Origin: a virus
Strand: one strand, 5' to 3'
Length of the DNA stretch: 41,633 nt
IMG/VR virus record: IMGVR_UViG_3300045925_000147
Span: 1 to 41,633 of that record
The notes under the pieces were generated by a model. It ran no database searches. It saw only the letters and a program-made list of their open reading frames with translations, and was not told the origin of the DNA. The position numbers and the translations under genes were made by a program. Positions 7,268 to 15,049 of this stretch are shown here, in pieces. Each line of letters opens with the position of its first letter. The first letter of the stretch is position 1.

Positions 7268-7446
7268 TGATCTAGTAAGTACCCCATTGACATCGTTTGA
7301 CTCCATGCCTTAGGAAGTACTTGTCCGGCGCACGGCGCAGGCGGGAGTAGCTACCCGCCGTAGATCGGGGAACCTGTGGGCCTCGTTTCCCCGGTCTACA
7401 GGTTCCCGATCGCGCCCTCCTCAGGGGAGAGGAAAGGTCGGGGGCC
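7268..7446. other. Structured intergenic region with two hairpins
   Basis: A 179-base gap inside an otherwise tightly packed head operon. GGCGGG at 7340-7345 pairs with CCCGCC at 7354-7359. Just after it, 7363-7377 pairs with 7398-7411 over 14 base pairs with one bulged G and a 20-base loop. There is no T-run after the second stem, so it is not a typical intrinsic terminator. It could be a processing site, a small RNA or a leader for the gene at 7447. Confidence 0.6.
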
Positions 7447-7710
7447 TTGGCGGTTTGGGCGTTCTCGGACTGGAACCTCGAGACCAAGGGCACCTCAGCC
7501 TATCTCTCGAAGCTCTCCCAGCACATCAGGGAAGTCTCCGAAGTCTGCCGCAACCAGTACAACGTCCAGAACAAATCCCACAACGTCGCCCTGGAGAGGT
7601 ACCTCGACCGTCTCATGCAGTTCCTCCAGGAGGCGCAGTCCATTCCGGTGGTTGATGCGACGACTCCCACCACGGCTCCGTTCGTCGTCCTGAGGGCGCC
7701 GCGGCTGTGA
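7447..7710 (+). CDS. Small helical protein before the portal (possible head-joining protein)
   Basis: An 87-residue protein with a TTG start preceded by GAGGAAAGG. It is helical (YLSKLSQHIREVSEVCRNQY and LERYLDRLMQFLQEAQSI). Its stop overlaps the portal GTG start (GTGA). Lambda has gpW in this slot between terminase and portal, but I see no sequence match to gpW, so the role is positional inference only. The TTG start and coupling make it likely to be translated. Confidence 0.6.
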   Translation: MAVWAFSDWNLETKGTSAYLSKLSQHIREVSEVCRNQYNVQNKSHNVALERYLDRLMQFLQEAQSIPVVDATTPTTAPFVVLRAPRL

Positions 7711-9377
7711 AGAAAGCCGCGCGGCCGAAGGCTGAGAAGCCCGTCAGGGACAAGGCGCGCTCGTCGGCCGGCCCGGTATTCGTTCCGAATCGCGGTCCCA
7801 TTCTTGCCATGGGGATGCGCGGGACGTACACGCAGCTCGGCTACCACGCCGTGCGAGTCGCCTCGCGCGACGGCCGCTGGGCCGTACCGGGGTCAGGCGA
7901 TTTCCACCTCCTTTTCAACCGCGACCAGCTCGCCAATCAGGCGCGCGAGTTCGGTCGCGACAATGGAATATTCCAGGGCATGATAGACCGCGCGGTCGGG
8001 TACATCGTGGGCAGCGGCTTCACCCTCCAGTGCCGAACGGAAGACGCCAAGTGGAACGCGCAGGCAGAGGAACACTTCCGAACGGTCCACGCCTTCCCTG
8101 AAATCAGCGGACTCCTCTCGTGGCACCAGTTCCAGAAGCTGCTGGGGAAGGAGCTCCTGTCCCTCGGCGACGTGGGCGTCCTGAAGACGGTCGACGGCAA
8201 GATCCAGCTCATCGAGAGCGAGCAGATCGCAGGGCCGACGATGAAGAACGACGGCCTCCAGCGCGACGCGAACGGAACCGTCACGGGCTTCTACGTCGCC
8301 CCTTACACCGGAGGTGGAACCGTCGACTACGCGCGCGCGAGGCTCGTGCGGGCCGAAGACTTCATGTACCTCCTGAACGCGGACCGGCCGAGCTCAAAGC
8401 GCGGTGTGCCTCCACTCCAGTCGGTCTTCTCGATGCTCCACCGGATCAACGACGCCTGCGACGCGGAAGCCAAGGCCATGCAGCTCCTGGCGCGCTTCGC
8501 CATCGGCATCGAGAAGATGGGTGCCGGCCAGACCGGCCTGAGTACATCCATCGCCGATCCATCCAAGACGGGGGCCACTGGCAACCTCGCCGATCGCCTC
8601 TCCGACACCGACGTCGGCATCGCGGTCTTCCTCGAGCCCGGCGAGACGGTGAAGGGGATCGACCACAACATCCCGGGCAAGGACTTCCCGCAGTCGCTCA
8701 CGATGTTCATGCGGCTCCTGGGGCTGCCTCTGGGGCTGCCGCTCGAGTTCATCCTTCTCGACTGGACGAAGTCGAACTACTCCCAGTCACGCGCCGTCCT
8801 CGAGCAGGCGTACCAGTCGTTCATCTACTGGCAGCAGGTCCTCGAGCAACGGTTCTACAAGCCGTACTGGAGGCACTGCGTCGACCTCGCCGTGGCTGAC
8901 AGGTCCGACGACGGACTTCCCCCGCGCGAGGACATGTATCTCCACGAGTGGATCAAGCCGACCTTCCCGTGGATCGACCAGCTCCAGGAGGCGCAGGCGA
9001 AGGGCGCCATGGTCGACCGCGGGTTCACCACCCATTCGCAGGTCCTGAAGTCGCTCAACTGGGACCGCGAGGAGTGGATGAAGTCCAGAAAGGCGGAGAT
9101 CGTCAGCGCCTCCAAGGTCGTCGACGAGATCAAGGCCGAGACGGGCAAGGACGTTCCGCTGGAGCACTTCTGCGGCCTTCAGTTCTCGGTCAACAAGCCA
9201 CAGGCAGAGAAGCCGAAGGCCAAGGAAGACACGTCCTCCGATGCAGCCGAAGAGGTGGAAGAGCGCGCTCAGGCGCCGATTCCTGACCACACGATCACCG
9301 AGGTCACCGAGCGCGACGACAAGGGCCGGGTCAAGACCTTCATCACTCGGAACAAGTTCAAGAAAGAGGGGGCGTAG
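7707..9377 (+). CDS. Portal protein, lambda family
   Basis: A 556-residue protein starting at GTG in a GTGA overlap. The N-terminal half has RDNGIFQGMIDRAVGYIVG and GSGFTLQ, then LLSLGDVGVL; the middle has RPSSKRGVPPLQSV followed by a helical stretch (DACDAEAKAMQLLARFA), and then PGKDFPQSLTMFMRLLG. This pattern is that of lambda gpB-type portals, which form the 12-mer ring for DNA entry and tail attachment. The last 60 residues are a charged tail (KAKEDTSSDAAEEVEERAQ), probably flexible. Its place after the terminase agrees. Confidence 0.95.
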   Translation: MKKAARPKAEKPVRDKARSSAGPVFVPNRGPILAMGMRGTYTQLGYHAVRVASRDGRWAVPGSGDFHLLFNRDQLANQAREFGRDNGIFQGMIDRAVGYIVGSGFTLQCRTEDAKWNAQAEEHFRTVHAFPEISGLLSWHQFQKLLGKELLSLGDVGVLKTVDGKIQLIESEQIAGPTMKNDGLQRDANGTVTGFYVAPYTGGGTVDYARARLVRAEDFMYLLNADRPSSKRGVPPLQSVFSMLHRINDACDAEAKAMQLLARFAIGIEKMGAGQTGLSTSIADPSKTGATGNLADRLSDTDVGIAVFLEPGETVKGIDHNIPGKDFPQSLTMFMRLLGLPLGLPLEFILLDWTKSNYSQSRAVLEQAYQSFIYWQQVLEQRFYKPYWRHCVDLAVADRSDDGLPPREDMYLHEWIKPTFPWIDQLQEAQAKGAMVDRGFTTHSQVLKSLNWDREEWMKSRKAEIVSASKVVDEIKAETGKDVPLEHFCGLQFSVNKPQAEKPKAKEDTSSDAAEEVEERAQAPIPDHTITEVTERDDKGRVKTFITRNKFKKEGA

Positions 9378-9803
9378 ATGGCGGCAGGAAGCTGGACATT
9401 CACCGATGGTGGACGGACGCGCCTCTTGAATGGCACGTTCGACATCGACGGCGACTCGTACAAGATGGCGCTGTTTCTCTCCACTTCGAACATCGGGGCG
9501 GGCTCGACGACGTACGCGGGCCTGACGAACGAGCACGCGAACGCGAACGGCTACACCACGGGCGGGATCGCCGTGACGTTGACGCTCTCCGGCACGACGA
9601 CGGTGACGGTGGACATCTCGACCGATCCGGTCTGGACGGCGAGCGGCGGCTCGATCACGGCGCGTTTCGCGGTGATCTACGAGGTGGGCGGCGACGTGCT
9701 CTGCTACTGCCTCCTGGACTCGACGCCTGCGGATGTCACGGCGACGACCGGTAACACGCTTACCGTTGCAGCCCATGCGTCGGGTGTCTTCACGCTGGCC
9801 TAG
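9378..9803 (+). CDS. Phage structural protein of unknown role, beta-rich
   Basis: A 141-residue protein abutting the portal stop. It contains WTFTDGGRTRLLNGTFDID, KMALFLSTSNIGAGSTTYA, LTNEHANANGYTTGG and CYCLLDSTPADVTATTGN. I recall closely similar proteins in many phage genomes near head genes, always unannotated; the Thr/Gly-rich beta pattern suggests a virion surface protein. First of the group inserted between portal and protease. Confidence 0.75.
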   Translation: MAAGSWTFTDGGRTRLLNGTFDIDGDSYKMALFLSTSNIGAGSTTYAGLTNEHANANGYTTGGIAVTLTLSGTTTVTVDISTDPVWTASGGSITARFAVIYEVGGDVLCYCLLDSTPADVTATTGNTLTVAAHASGVFTLA

Positions 9804-9810
9804 GAAGCTA

Positions 9811-9969
9811 GTGCCACCAGAAAAGGGAAGGCGGAGGCTGTGCGCCAGGTGCAGGAAGCTCATCAAGGACCCGGACTACAGGCGCGGCAAGCTGGTCTTC
9901 AGGAGAAACGTCTGCGAGCCGTGCGTCGAGGCTGTGAGGCGAAAGGTGGATAGGGACCTCTCATGTTGA
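9811..9969 (+). CDS. Zinc-finger mini-protein, 52 residues
   Basis: Read from GTG 9811, seven bases after the preceding stop, to the TGA at 9969. It contains CARCRKLIKDPDYRRG and VCEPCVEAVRRK, a CxxC...CxxC zinc ribbon in a very basic protein. An upstream start would overlap the preceding gene widely. It overlaps the next start by a few bases. Not recognised beyond the zinc motif. Confidence 0.6.
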   Translation: MPPEKGRRRLCARCRKLIKDPDYRRGKLVFRRNVCEPCVEAVRRKVDRDLSC

Positions 9970-10826
9970 TGCTGCCGAACACAACCGACAAGGTGCAGCT
10001 CGTCACGAGCGCCGCCCAGAACGTGGACGTCTCCGTCCACTACGGGGACTACGCCTCGGGTTCGGTCACGCTCGGTCGCCAGCTCACGGCGATTTCGACC
10101 GCCACGATAACGGACATCCTCGCGGGGCCTGCCTCCAGCACGGTCAGGAAGGTCAAGGCGCTCACGGCGCGCAACAAGGGCAGCGCCAACGACGATGTCA
10201 CGGTCGTCTACGACGCGAACGGCACGGACTACGAGCTCTACAAGACGACGCTGAAACCAGGCGAGGTCCTTCAGTACATCGAGGGCGTCGGGTTCTTCAA
10301 GAACATCGAGGTCAACGACCAGCTCACGAACGTTTCGACGGCCGACCAGTCGATCGGCGCCTCCGCGACAGTCTACCTGACGGGATCTGAGGTCCTGTTT
10401 CCACGCACGCCACTCGTGGGATCGTTCATCGAGTGGATCATCCACGTCTCAAAGACCGCCGCGGCGACGGCGGCCGAGACTTGGACGCTCCGGTTCGGAA
10501 CGAACGGCACCACGGCCGACACCACGCGCAACACGTTCACGCTCGACACCGAGACGGCGGCGGCCGACGACATGACGGTTCGGATCGAGGCCATTATTCG
10601 CGGCCCCATCGGAGCGTCCTGCATCGTCCAGGCGCAGCTCCAGGGGGAAGACAACCTGACGACCACCGGTTTCTCGAACACGGCGAGGAAGGCCCAGGTC
10701 AGGCCATCCACGTCGTCTGGCTTCGACATCACGCCCGCGAACACGAGGGTCGGCGTCGTCGTGGCGACCGGCGCCTCGCATGCCCTCACGGTGCGTTCCG
10801 TCATTGCGAAAGCCTACAGGCTCTAG
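9963..10826 (+). CDS. Beta-rich structural protein
   Basis: A 287-residue protein with alternating beta-strand patterns, rich in Thr, Ser, Val and Ala, and free of Cys in its first half. The N-terminal part (VQLVTSAAQNVDVSVHYGDY, then VRKVKALTARNKGSA, then ADQSIGASATVYLTGS) resembles virion decoration or fibre-like proteins with two or three beta domains. I cannot name the family. It lies in the portal-to-protease insert and is likely part of the particle. Confidence 0.65.
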   Translation: MLMLPNTTDKVQLVTSAAQNVDVSVHYGDYASGSVTLGRQLTAISTATITDILAGPASSTVRKVKALTARNKGSANDDVTVVYDANGTDYELYKTTLKPGEVLQYIEGVGFFKNIEVNDQLTNVSTADQSIGASATVYLTGSEVLFPRTPLVGSFIEWIIHVSKTAAATAAETWTLRFGTNGTTADTTRNTFTLDTETAAADDMTVRIEAIIRGPIGASCIVQAQLQGEDNLTTTGFSNTARKAQVRPSTSSGFDITPANTRVGVVVATGASHALTVRSVIAKAYRL

Positions 10827-10828
10827 AC

Positions 10829-11752
10829 ATGGCAACCGACGACTTCGACAGGGCGGACAACGCCAATCTGGGCGCCGACTGGGATCCGGTCAGCGGTCTC
10901 GGTTCTCTCAGGATCACGAGCAACCAGTGCCTGGTGGCCACGGCCCTGACGGACTCGGCGGAGCTGAACAACACCGAGTCGTGGCCCAACGACCAATTCT
11001 CACAGGTGACGATCGTGACCGGCGGCCCGTCGGGCGCCGGCGAGGGCCCTGGCCCGGCGATCCGCATTGCCAGCGGCTCGGCTGATTTCTACTTCGTGAT
11101 GTGCAACGGAACGAACATCGAGCTCTGGGACTATGACGCCGGTTCGGCGGCGTCGATCATCGTGGACACCGGCGGCGTGTCGGCAGGTGCGGAGGCCCGC
11201 ATCGAGGGCGAGGGAACCGCGCTCCGTGTCTATGAGGACGACGTCGAGCGAATCAGCACCACGGATTCCACGCATTCGTCCGGCAGCGTGGGCCTCTTCG
11301 CGATCATCGTCAGCGGCACGGCCAACAGCGCGATGGACGACTGGTTCGGAGGCGACCTAGACCTCCTGAATCCGCCCCCGACGCCCATGCCGTGGCTCGG
11401 TCTCATGGAGCCCGACCTGAACAAATTCGCGTTGCTGGACGCCGACCTGGCGTTGGAGCGGATCGACGGCCTGACGGCGGTCCTGCTGCAGTACGCGAAG
11501 GACGGCTTCCAGTTCTTCCGCCACACGCTGCTCAAGAAAGTACTCGCCTCCGAGGTCGTCTCCGCGCTGCCGCGCTTGGGGATGGACTTACGCTCGAAGG
11601 TCGTCAACACCTTGAAGCGCTCGACGCGCGCGTGGCTCACCCGCAGGCCGAATCTGAGAAACGGGTGGCACATCAAGCGGTGCCGAGACCTGTGGATGGC
11701 GCTGGAGAGTTATTCACCAAGACTTATCACGGGAGTCTGCCATGCCCATTGA
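10829..11752 (+). CDS. Jelly-roll/LamG-like domain protein
   Basis: A 307-residue protein starting at ATG 10829, three bases after the preceding stop. Residues about 3-180 look like a concanavalin A-like jelly roll: DDFDRADNANLGADWDP at the start, an FYFVMCNGTNIELWDYD strand pair, ALRVYEDDVERIST, then SGSVGLFA and a final DDWFGGDL. This opening (DFDRA...LG.DW) is common in phage and bacterial carbohydrate-binding or adhesion proteins. The C-terminal 120 residues are helical and basic. It overlaps the next gene by 11 bases in another frame. Surface binding is inferred. Confidence 0.65.
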   Translation: MATDDFDRADNANLGADWDPVSGLGSLRITSNQCLVATALTDSAELNNTESWPNDQFSQVTIVTGGPSGAGEGPGPAIRIASGSADFYFVMCNGTNIELWDYDAGSAASIIVDTGGVSAGAEARIEGEGTALRVYEDDVERISTTDSTHSSGSVGLFAIIVSGTANSAMDDWFGGDLDLLNPPPTPMPWLGLMEPDLNKFALLDADLALERIDGLTAVLLQYAKDGFQFFRHTLLKKVLASEVVSALPRLGMDLRSKVVNTLKRSTRAWLTRRPNLRNGWHIKRCRDLWMALESYSPRLITGVCHAH

Positions 11753-12020
11753 CTTCATCAAGATCGACCCAGGCCAGGCGGGCCAGAAATTCGCCAACGA
11801 GCTCATCCTCGGAATCCGCGACCTCCGTAGGTCCTGGGACCGCATGAAGGCCATCAAGGAAATCATGGACCACAACACGGACGGCAGCGATTTCGCGTCG
11901 GTCGCGACGCTCTTCGGGCTTCCGACGGGAAATGGCGACGAGGTCTACAACCTCGTGGCCGGCACGCTGGCGTCCCTGGACGACGCGGATCCGCAGGCTC
12001 TTCTCAGTCGGGTGGGATAG
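11742..12020 (+). CDS. Small helical protein, 92 residues
   Basis: Begins with ATG inside the 3' end of the jelly-roll gene. It contains IDPGQAGQKFANELILGIRD, then a helix (RSWDRMKAIKEIMDHNTDG) and NGDEVYNLVAGTLASLDD. Small acidic/helical proteins of this kind recur in this position of phage structural regions, but I know of no assigned role. Confidence 0.65.
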   Translation: MPIDFIKIDPGQAGQKFANELILGIRDLRRSWDRMKAIKEIMDHNTDGSDFASVATLFGLPTGNGDEVYNLVAGTLASLDDADPQALLSRVG

Positions 12021-12030
12021 CGAGGACTGA

Positions 12031-12960
12031 ATGGCCGGCCCCGGCATATTTGACCGCGACCTGATCCAGGCGGCGTCGAACGACGTCACAGTGACGCCTT
12101 CGACGGCGACCCTGACCCTGACGCGCTTCGTCCCTGTCATCAAGCACACGATCGTCGTCCCGGTCAAAACGCTGGCTCTCACCACATTCGCGCCGTCCGT
12201 GACGGTCGGCGTGAGGGTCACACCTACGACGGCTTCGCTCACCCTGACAACCTTTGCGCCGACCGTCACGACGTCGAACAACCAGCTTGTCACCCCTGGC
12301 ACGCTGGCGCTGACTACGGCGAGATTCGCGCCGGTCATCAAGCATCAGATCACGGTGCCTGTGAAGGCGTTGAGCCTGGCGACTTTTGCTCCGGTACTGA
12401 AGTTCTCCATCATCGTCCCGAAGTTGTCGCTGACGTTGACGATGTTCGCACCGACGGTGACGGTGGCCCCCGCGGCTGGGAATGTGACCGTCACCCCGGG
12501 CACGGCCAGCCTCATCATCACCCAATTTCCGCCGACCGTCACCGTCCAGTCGGCTTCGACGCCGCCGCCTCCATCAATTGCATGGCGACAGACGCGCAAG
12601 GATGAAAAGCAGAAGGAGAAGCCGAAGCGGCCTATGCGGGTCACGCCAGCACCGGCGCGGCTTTACCTCACGGCCTATCCGCCCAGCGTGTCAATTACGG
12701 CGAACATGGTGGTCAGTCCGGCCGCAGCGGTCGTCCATGCGATCGGGCGCGGGCCGCTCGTGGTCGTCAAGCCTTCCAGGGAATCGCTTGCGAGAGCAAG
12801 GGAAGCCCGCCTGGCGGAGTCTGTCTTCGAAGCGGTCACGGTGCAGGAAACCCTGCGCGTCCATCGACGCCAGGCCGCGGAATACGAGCCCATCTTGTCC
12901 GCAGCCGAAATCGACGCCCTTGACTTCGCAGACCTCGAGGAGATCGGAGCCATGAGATGA
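12031..12960 (+). CDS. Beta-repeat protein (V-T-P...L-T-L...F-A-P repeats)
   Basis: A 309-residue protein. The first 180 residues are about eight imperfect repeats of roughly 20-25 residues with the consensus VTPxTAxLTLTxFAPxVxV (for example VTPSTATLTLTRF and TLALTTFAPSV). This would give a regular beta stack, as in fibre or adhesin stalks. A Pro/Lys-rich linker follows, then two more related repeats and a charged helical C-terminus (ESVFEAVTVQETLRVHRRQAAE) that might anchor it. The stop overlaps the protease start as ATGA. I recall similar repeats in environmental phage contigs without function. Confidence 0.65.
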   Translation: MAGPGIFDRDLIQAASNDVTVTPSTATLTLTRFVPVIKHTIVVPVKTLALTTFAPSVTVGVRVTPTTASLTLTTFAPTVTTSNNQLVTPGTLALTTARFAPVIKHQITVPVKALSLATFAPVLKFSIIVPKLSLTLTMFAPTVTVAPAAGNVTVTPGTASLIITQFPPTVTVQSASTPPPPSIAWRQTRKDEKQKEKPKRPMRVTPAPARLYLTAYPPSVSITANMVVSPAAAVVHAIGRGPLVVVKPSRESLARAREARLAESVFEAVTVQETLRVHRRQAAEYEPILSAAEIDALDFADLEEIGAMR

Positions 12961-14423
12961 CGACTCCCCTGTTCGCCGATCTGGTCCGGGACACGTGGGC
13001 GATGGAGCCGCGCGCGCTCGAGGCGTTTCTCCAGATGGTGGCGCGGCTGCCGGTGCGGACGACCTTGGCTTCAAGCACGGCCACGACAGTTCCGCAGGAA
13101 CTCCATGCGAATCTGTCGAGCGATGCAAACAACTGGGTCATTGGCACCTATGCGGAGGCCGTCATTGGGGCCGTATCGCCGGGCGTTCAAGCCCGCTCAA
13201 TGGAGGGACCATTCGACGAGGCATCCAGGAAGTCCCGCCTGAGCGTGGCCGAGGGTGTCGCCTCGATCGGCATCAGCGGCGTCCTTCTTAAGCGCGTTCC
13301 AAACCTCGTCAGGTGGTTCGGCGTCGAGGCCACGAGCTATGGCGAGATCCAGCAGGACCTCGCGCAGGCCATGGGCGACGACAATGTGAAGTCGATCAGG
13401 CTCAGGATCGAAAGCCCCGGCGGTCAGGTGTCCGGCGTGAAGGAAACCGCGGACGCCATCTACCAGGCGGCCACGAAGAAGGACATCACGGCCGAGATCA
13501 ACGACGTGGGGGCCTCGGCGGCCTATTGGCTGGCCTCGCAGGCCGACAAGATCACCGCCAATCCGAACGCCACGGTGGGCAGCCTCGGTGCCTACACGGC
13601 GTACGCGGACCTCTCGCGCATGGCCGAGATGCAGGGCGTGAAGATCCACGTCGTCTCGAGCGGCCCGAACAAGGGCATGGGCGTCCCGGGCGCTCCCATC
13701 ACTGAAGTGCAGCTTCAACCCATCAGGGAACTCATCAACGGGATCGCGTCCGGCTTCGCAGGAGACATCGCGCGCGGGCGCGGGCTGACGAAGGAGAAGG
13801 TCTCCTCGGAGTGGATGGACGGCCGCGTGTGGCGCGCCGAGGAGGCGGAGAAGCTCGGGATCATCGACTACGTCAAGGCAGGAGTTTCATCGTCGCCGGG
13901 TGGTCCGGCGGCGGCATTGTCAGAGGAGGAGCAGATGGCGAACGAGACGGAGAAGGCCGCCGCCGAGGACAAGATCCGGAGCGAGGCGGCCGCGGCGGAG
14001 CGCAAGCGCCTGGGCGATCTCAAGGCGGCGTTCCCCGGCGAGGACAAGTTCGTGATGGAGCAGTACGAGGCGGGCGCCACCGTGGAGAAGGCCGAGGCGG
14101 CTTTCTCGAAGGTGCTGCGGGGTCGTCTCGAGGCGAAGGAGAGGGAGTTGGCGGACGCGCGGAAGCCGCAGAGGGCCTCCGGTCCCGCTCCGGTGGTGAG
14201 CGGCGGCGACCCGGCGACGACGGACGTGGGAAGCGACGACTTCTTGGCCAAGGCCCGGGAGTATGCGGCGGAACACGGCTGCTCGCTGCAGCAGGCCATG
14301 TCGACGCTGGCGCGCGGCAAGGCCGGAGAGCGCAACAGCGCCCTCTTCAACAAGCACGTCGCCAACTGCTTTGACGAGGCGCCCGCCCATGCGGCGGTCA
14401 AGGCGGCGGCGGGGATCCGGTAG
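12957..14423 (+). CDS. S49-family capsid maturation protease with C-terminal scaffold
   Basis: A 488-residue protein of the lambda gpC kind. The protease domain (about residues 100-310) has IRLRIESPGGQVSGV, then the nucleophile motif INDVGASAAYWLASQAD with Ser187, then ATVGSLGAY; Lys239 in SGPNKG is a plausible partner of the Ser-Lys dyad, and the domain ends with WRAEEAEKLGIIDYV as in signal peptide peptidase A. Residues 327-488 are Ala/Glu/Lys-rich and helical, as expected for the scaffold. It cuts scaffold and portal tails during prohead maturation. It starts in an ATGA overlap. An internal start for a free scaffold lies at 13935. Confidence 0.92.
   Translation: MTTPLFADLVRDTWAMEPRALEAFLQMVARLPVRTTLASSTATTVPQELHANLSSDANNWVIGTYAEAVIGAVSPGVQARSMEGPFDEASRKSRLSVAEGVASIGISGVLLKRVPNLVRWFGVEATSYGEIQQDLAQAMGDDNVKSIRLRIESPGGQVSGVKETADAIYQAATKKDITAEINDVGASAAYWLASQADKITANPNATVGSLGAYTAYADLSRMAEMQGVKIHVVSSGPNKGMGVPGAPITEVQLQPIRELINGIASGFAGDIARGRGLTKEKVSSEWMDGRVWRAEEAEKLGIIDYVKAGVSSSPGGPAAALSEEEQMANETEKAAAEDKIRSEAAAAERKRLGDLKAAFPGEDKFVMEQYEAGATVEKAEAAFSKVLRGRLEAKERELADARKPQRASGPAPVVSGGDPATTDVGSDDFLAKAREYAAEHGCSLQQAMSTLARGKAGERNSALFNKHVANCFDEAPAHAAVKAAAGIR
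13935..14423 (+). CDS. Putative free scaffold protein from in-frame internal start (Nu3-like)
   Basis: Inside the protease gene and in the same frame, AGAGGAGGAG (13922-13931) is followed four bases later by ATG 13935. Translation from it would give a 162-residue protein consisting only of the Ala/Glu/Lys-rich helical tail (MANETEKAAAEDKIRSEAA onward). In lambda, Nu3 is made in exactly this way from gene C. The ribosome site is stronger than that of the full-length gene, which fits the need for many scaffold copies. Inference from arrangement; not proven. Confidence 0.65.
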   Translation: MANETEKAAAEDKIRSEAAAAERKRLGDLKAAFPGEDKFVMEQYEAGATVEKAEAAFSKVLRGRLEAKERELADARKPQRASGPAPVVSGGDPATTDVGSDDFLAKAREYAAEHGCSLQQAMSTLARGKAGERNSALFNKHVANCFDEAPAHAAVKAAAGIR

Positions 14424-14465
14424 GGACGACGGGAACCTCAACAGAACAAGGAAGGAGAACAGGTC

Positions 14466-14849
14466 ATGGCGTACTCGTTCGAGAACCAGAAGGGCGGCCT
14501 GACGCGCGAGGCGGCCGGGACCATCGGCCGGTACGAGCGCATCAAGATCGACACCGCGGGCAAGTGGGTCCAGGCGGGCGCGGGCGCCGGCGGCAAGGCC
14601 GAGGCGGTGGCCGAAGACGACGCCGTCGCGGGCGACCAGCTGAAGGGCATCCCGCTCATCCCCGCCACGGTGGTCCCGATGAAGGCGGCGGTCGCCATCA
14701 CGCAGGGGGCGCTGGTCTACGGCGGGGCCTCCGGGAAGATCAACGTGACGAACACGAACTGCCTGGAAGGCAAGGCCCTCGAGGCCGCGTCCGGCGACAA
14801 CAGCATCATCCCCGTGATGGTGATGAACACCTCGGCCATCACCCTGTAG
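14466..14849 (+). CDS. Head decoration protein (DUF2190-like)
   Basis: A 127-residue protein with a strong GGAGAAC ribosome site. It shows GRYERIKIDTAGKWVQAG, then EAVAEDDAVAGDQLKGIPL, then AITQGALVYGG and LEGKALEAASGDNSIIPV. The A.T.G..V.GGASGK then G.AL.AASGD pattern is that of DUF2190-type small capsid proteins. These bind the outside of the expanded capsid, like lambda gpD. The position between scaffold and major capsid gene matches the gpD slot. Confidence 0.82.
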   Translation: MAYSFENQKGGLTREAAGTIGRYERIKIDTAGKWVQAGAGAGGKAEAVAEDDAVAGDQLKGIPLIPATVVPMKAAVAITQGALVYGGASGKINVTNTNCLEGKALEAASGDNSIIPVMVMNTSAITL

Positions 14850-14990
14850 GTGATGCTCCGAAAGGACAAGGAGAACTGGACAGAGAGAACTGAGTGAAAC
14901 GGGGGTCGCGCGACATTCGGTCGCGTGACTCACGAGCGGCCAGAGGCGGAGTAATTAACCGCCCAGAAGCCTGAACCTTCGCGGCCCGTC

Positions 14991-15033
14991 AGGGGGCCAC
15001 GCGACTGAAGCTCGCGCGGCCCCCTTTCTTTTT
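14991..15033 (+). terminator. Intrinsic terminator/attenuator before the capsid gene
   Basis: AGGGGGCC-a-CGCG at 14991-15003 pairs with CGCG-c-GGCCCCCT at 15013-15025 (12 pairs with one internal mismatch) and is followed by TTCTTTTT, the classic Rho-independent layout. It lies 17 bases before the capsid ATG, downstream of the decoration gene, inside the head operon. The 140 bases before it hold no gene. Confidence 0.85.
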
Positions 15034-15049
15034 CGCGAAAGGGACAGGC

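Noticed and set aside
8787-9866. 359-codon minus-strand frame opposite the portal gene
   Set aside because: Composition-driven antisense frame with no conserved motif.
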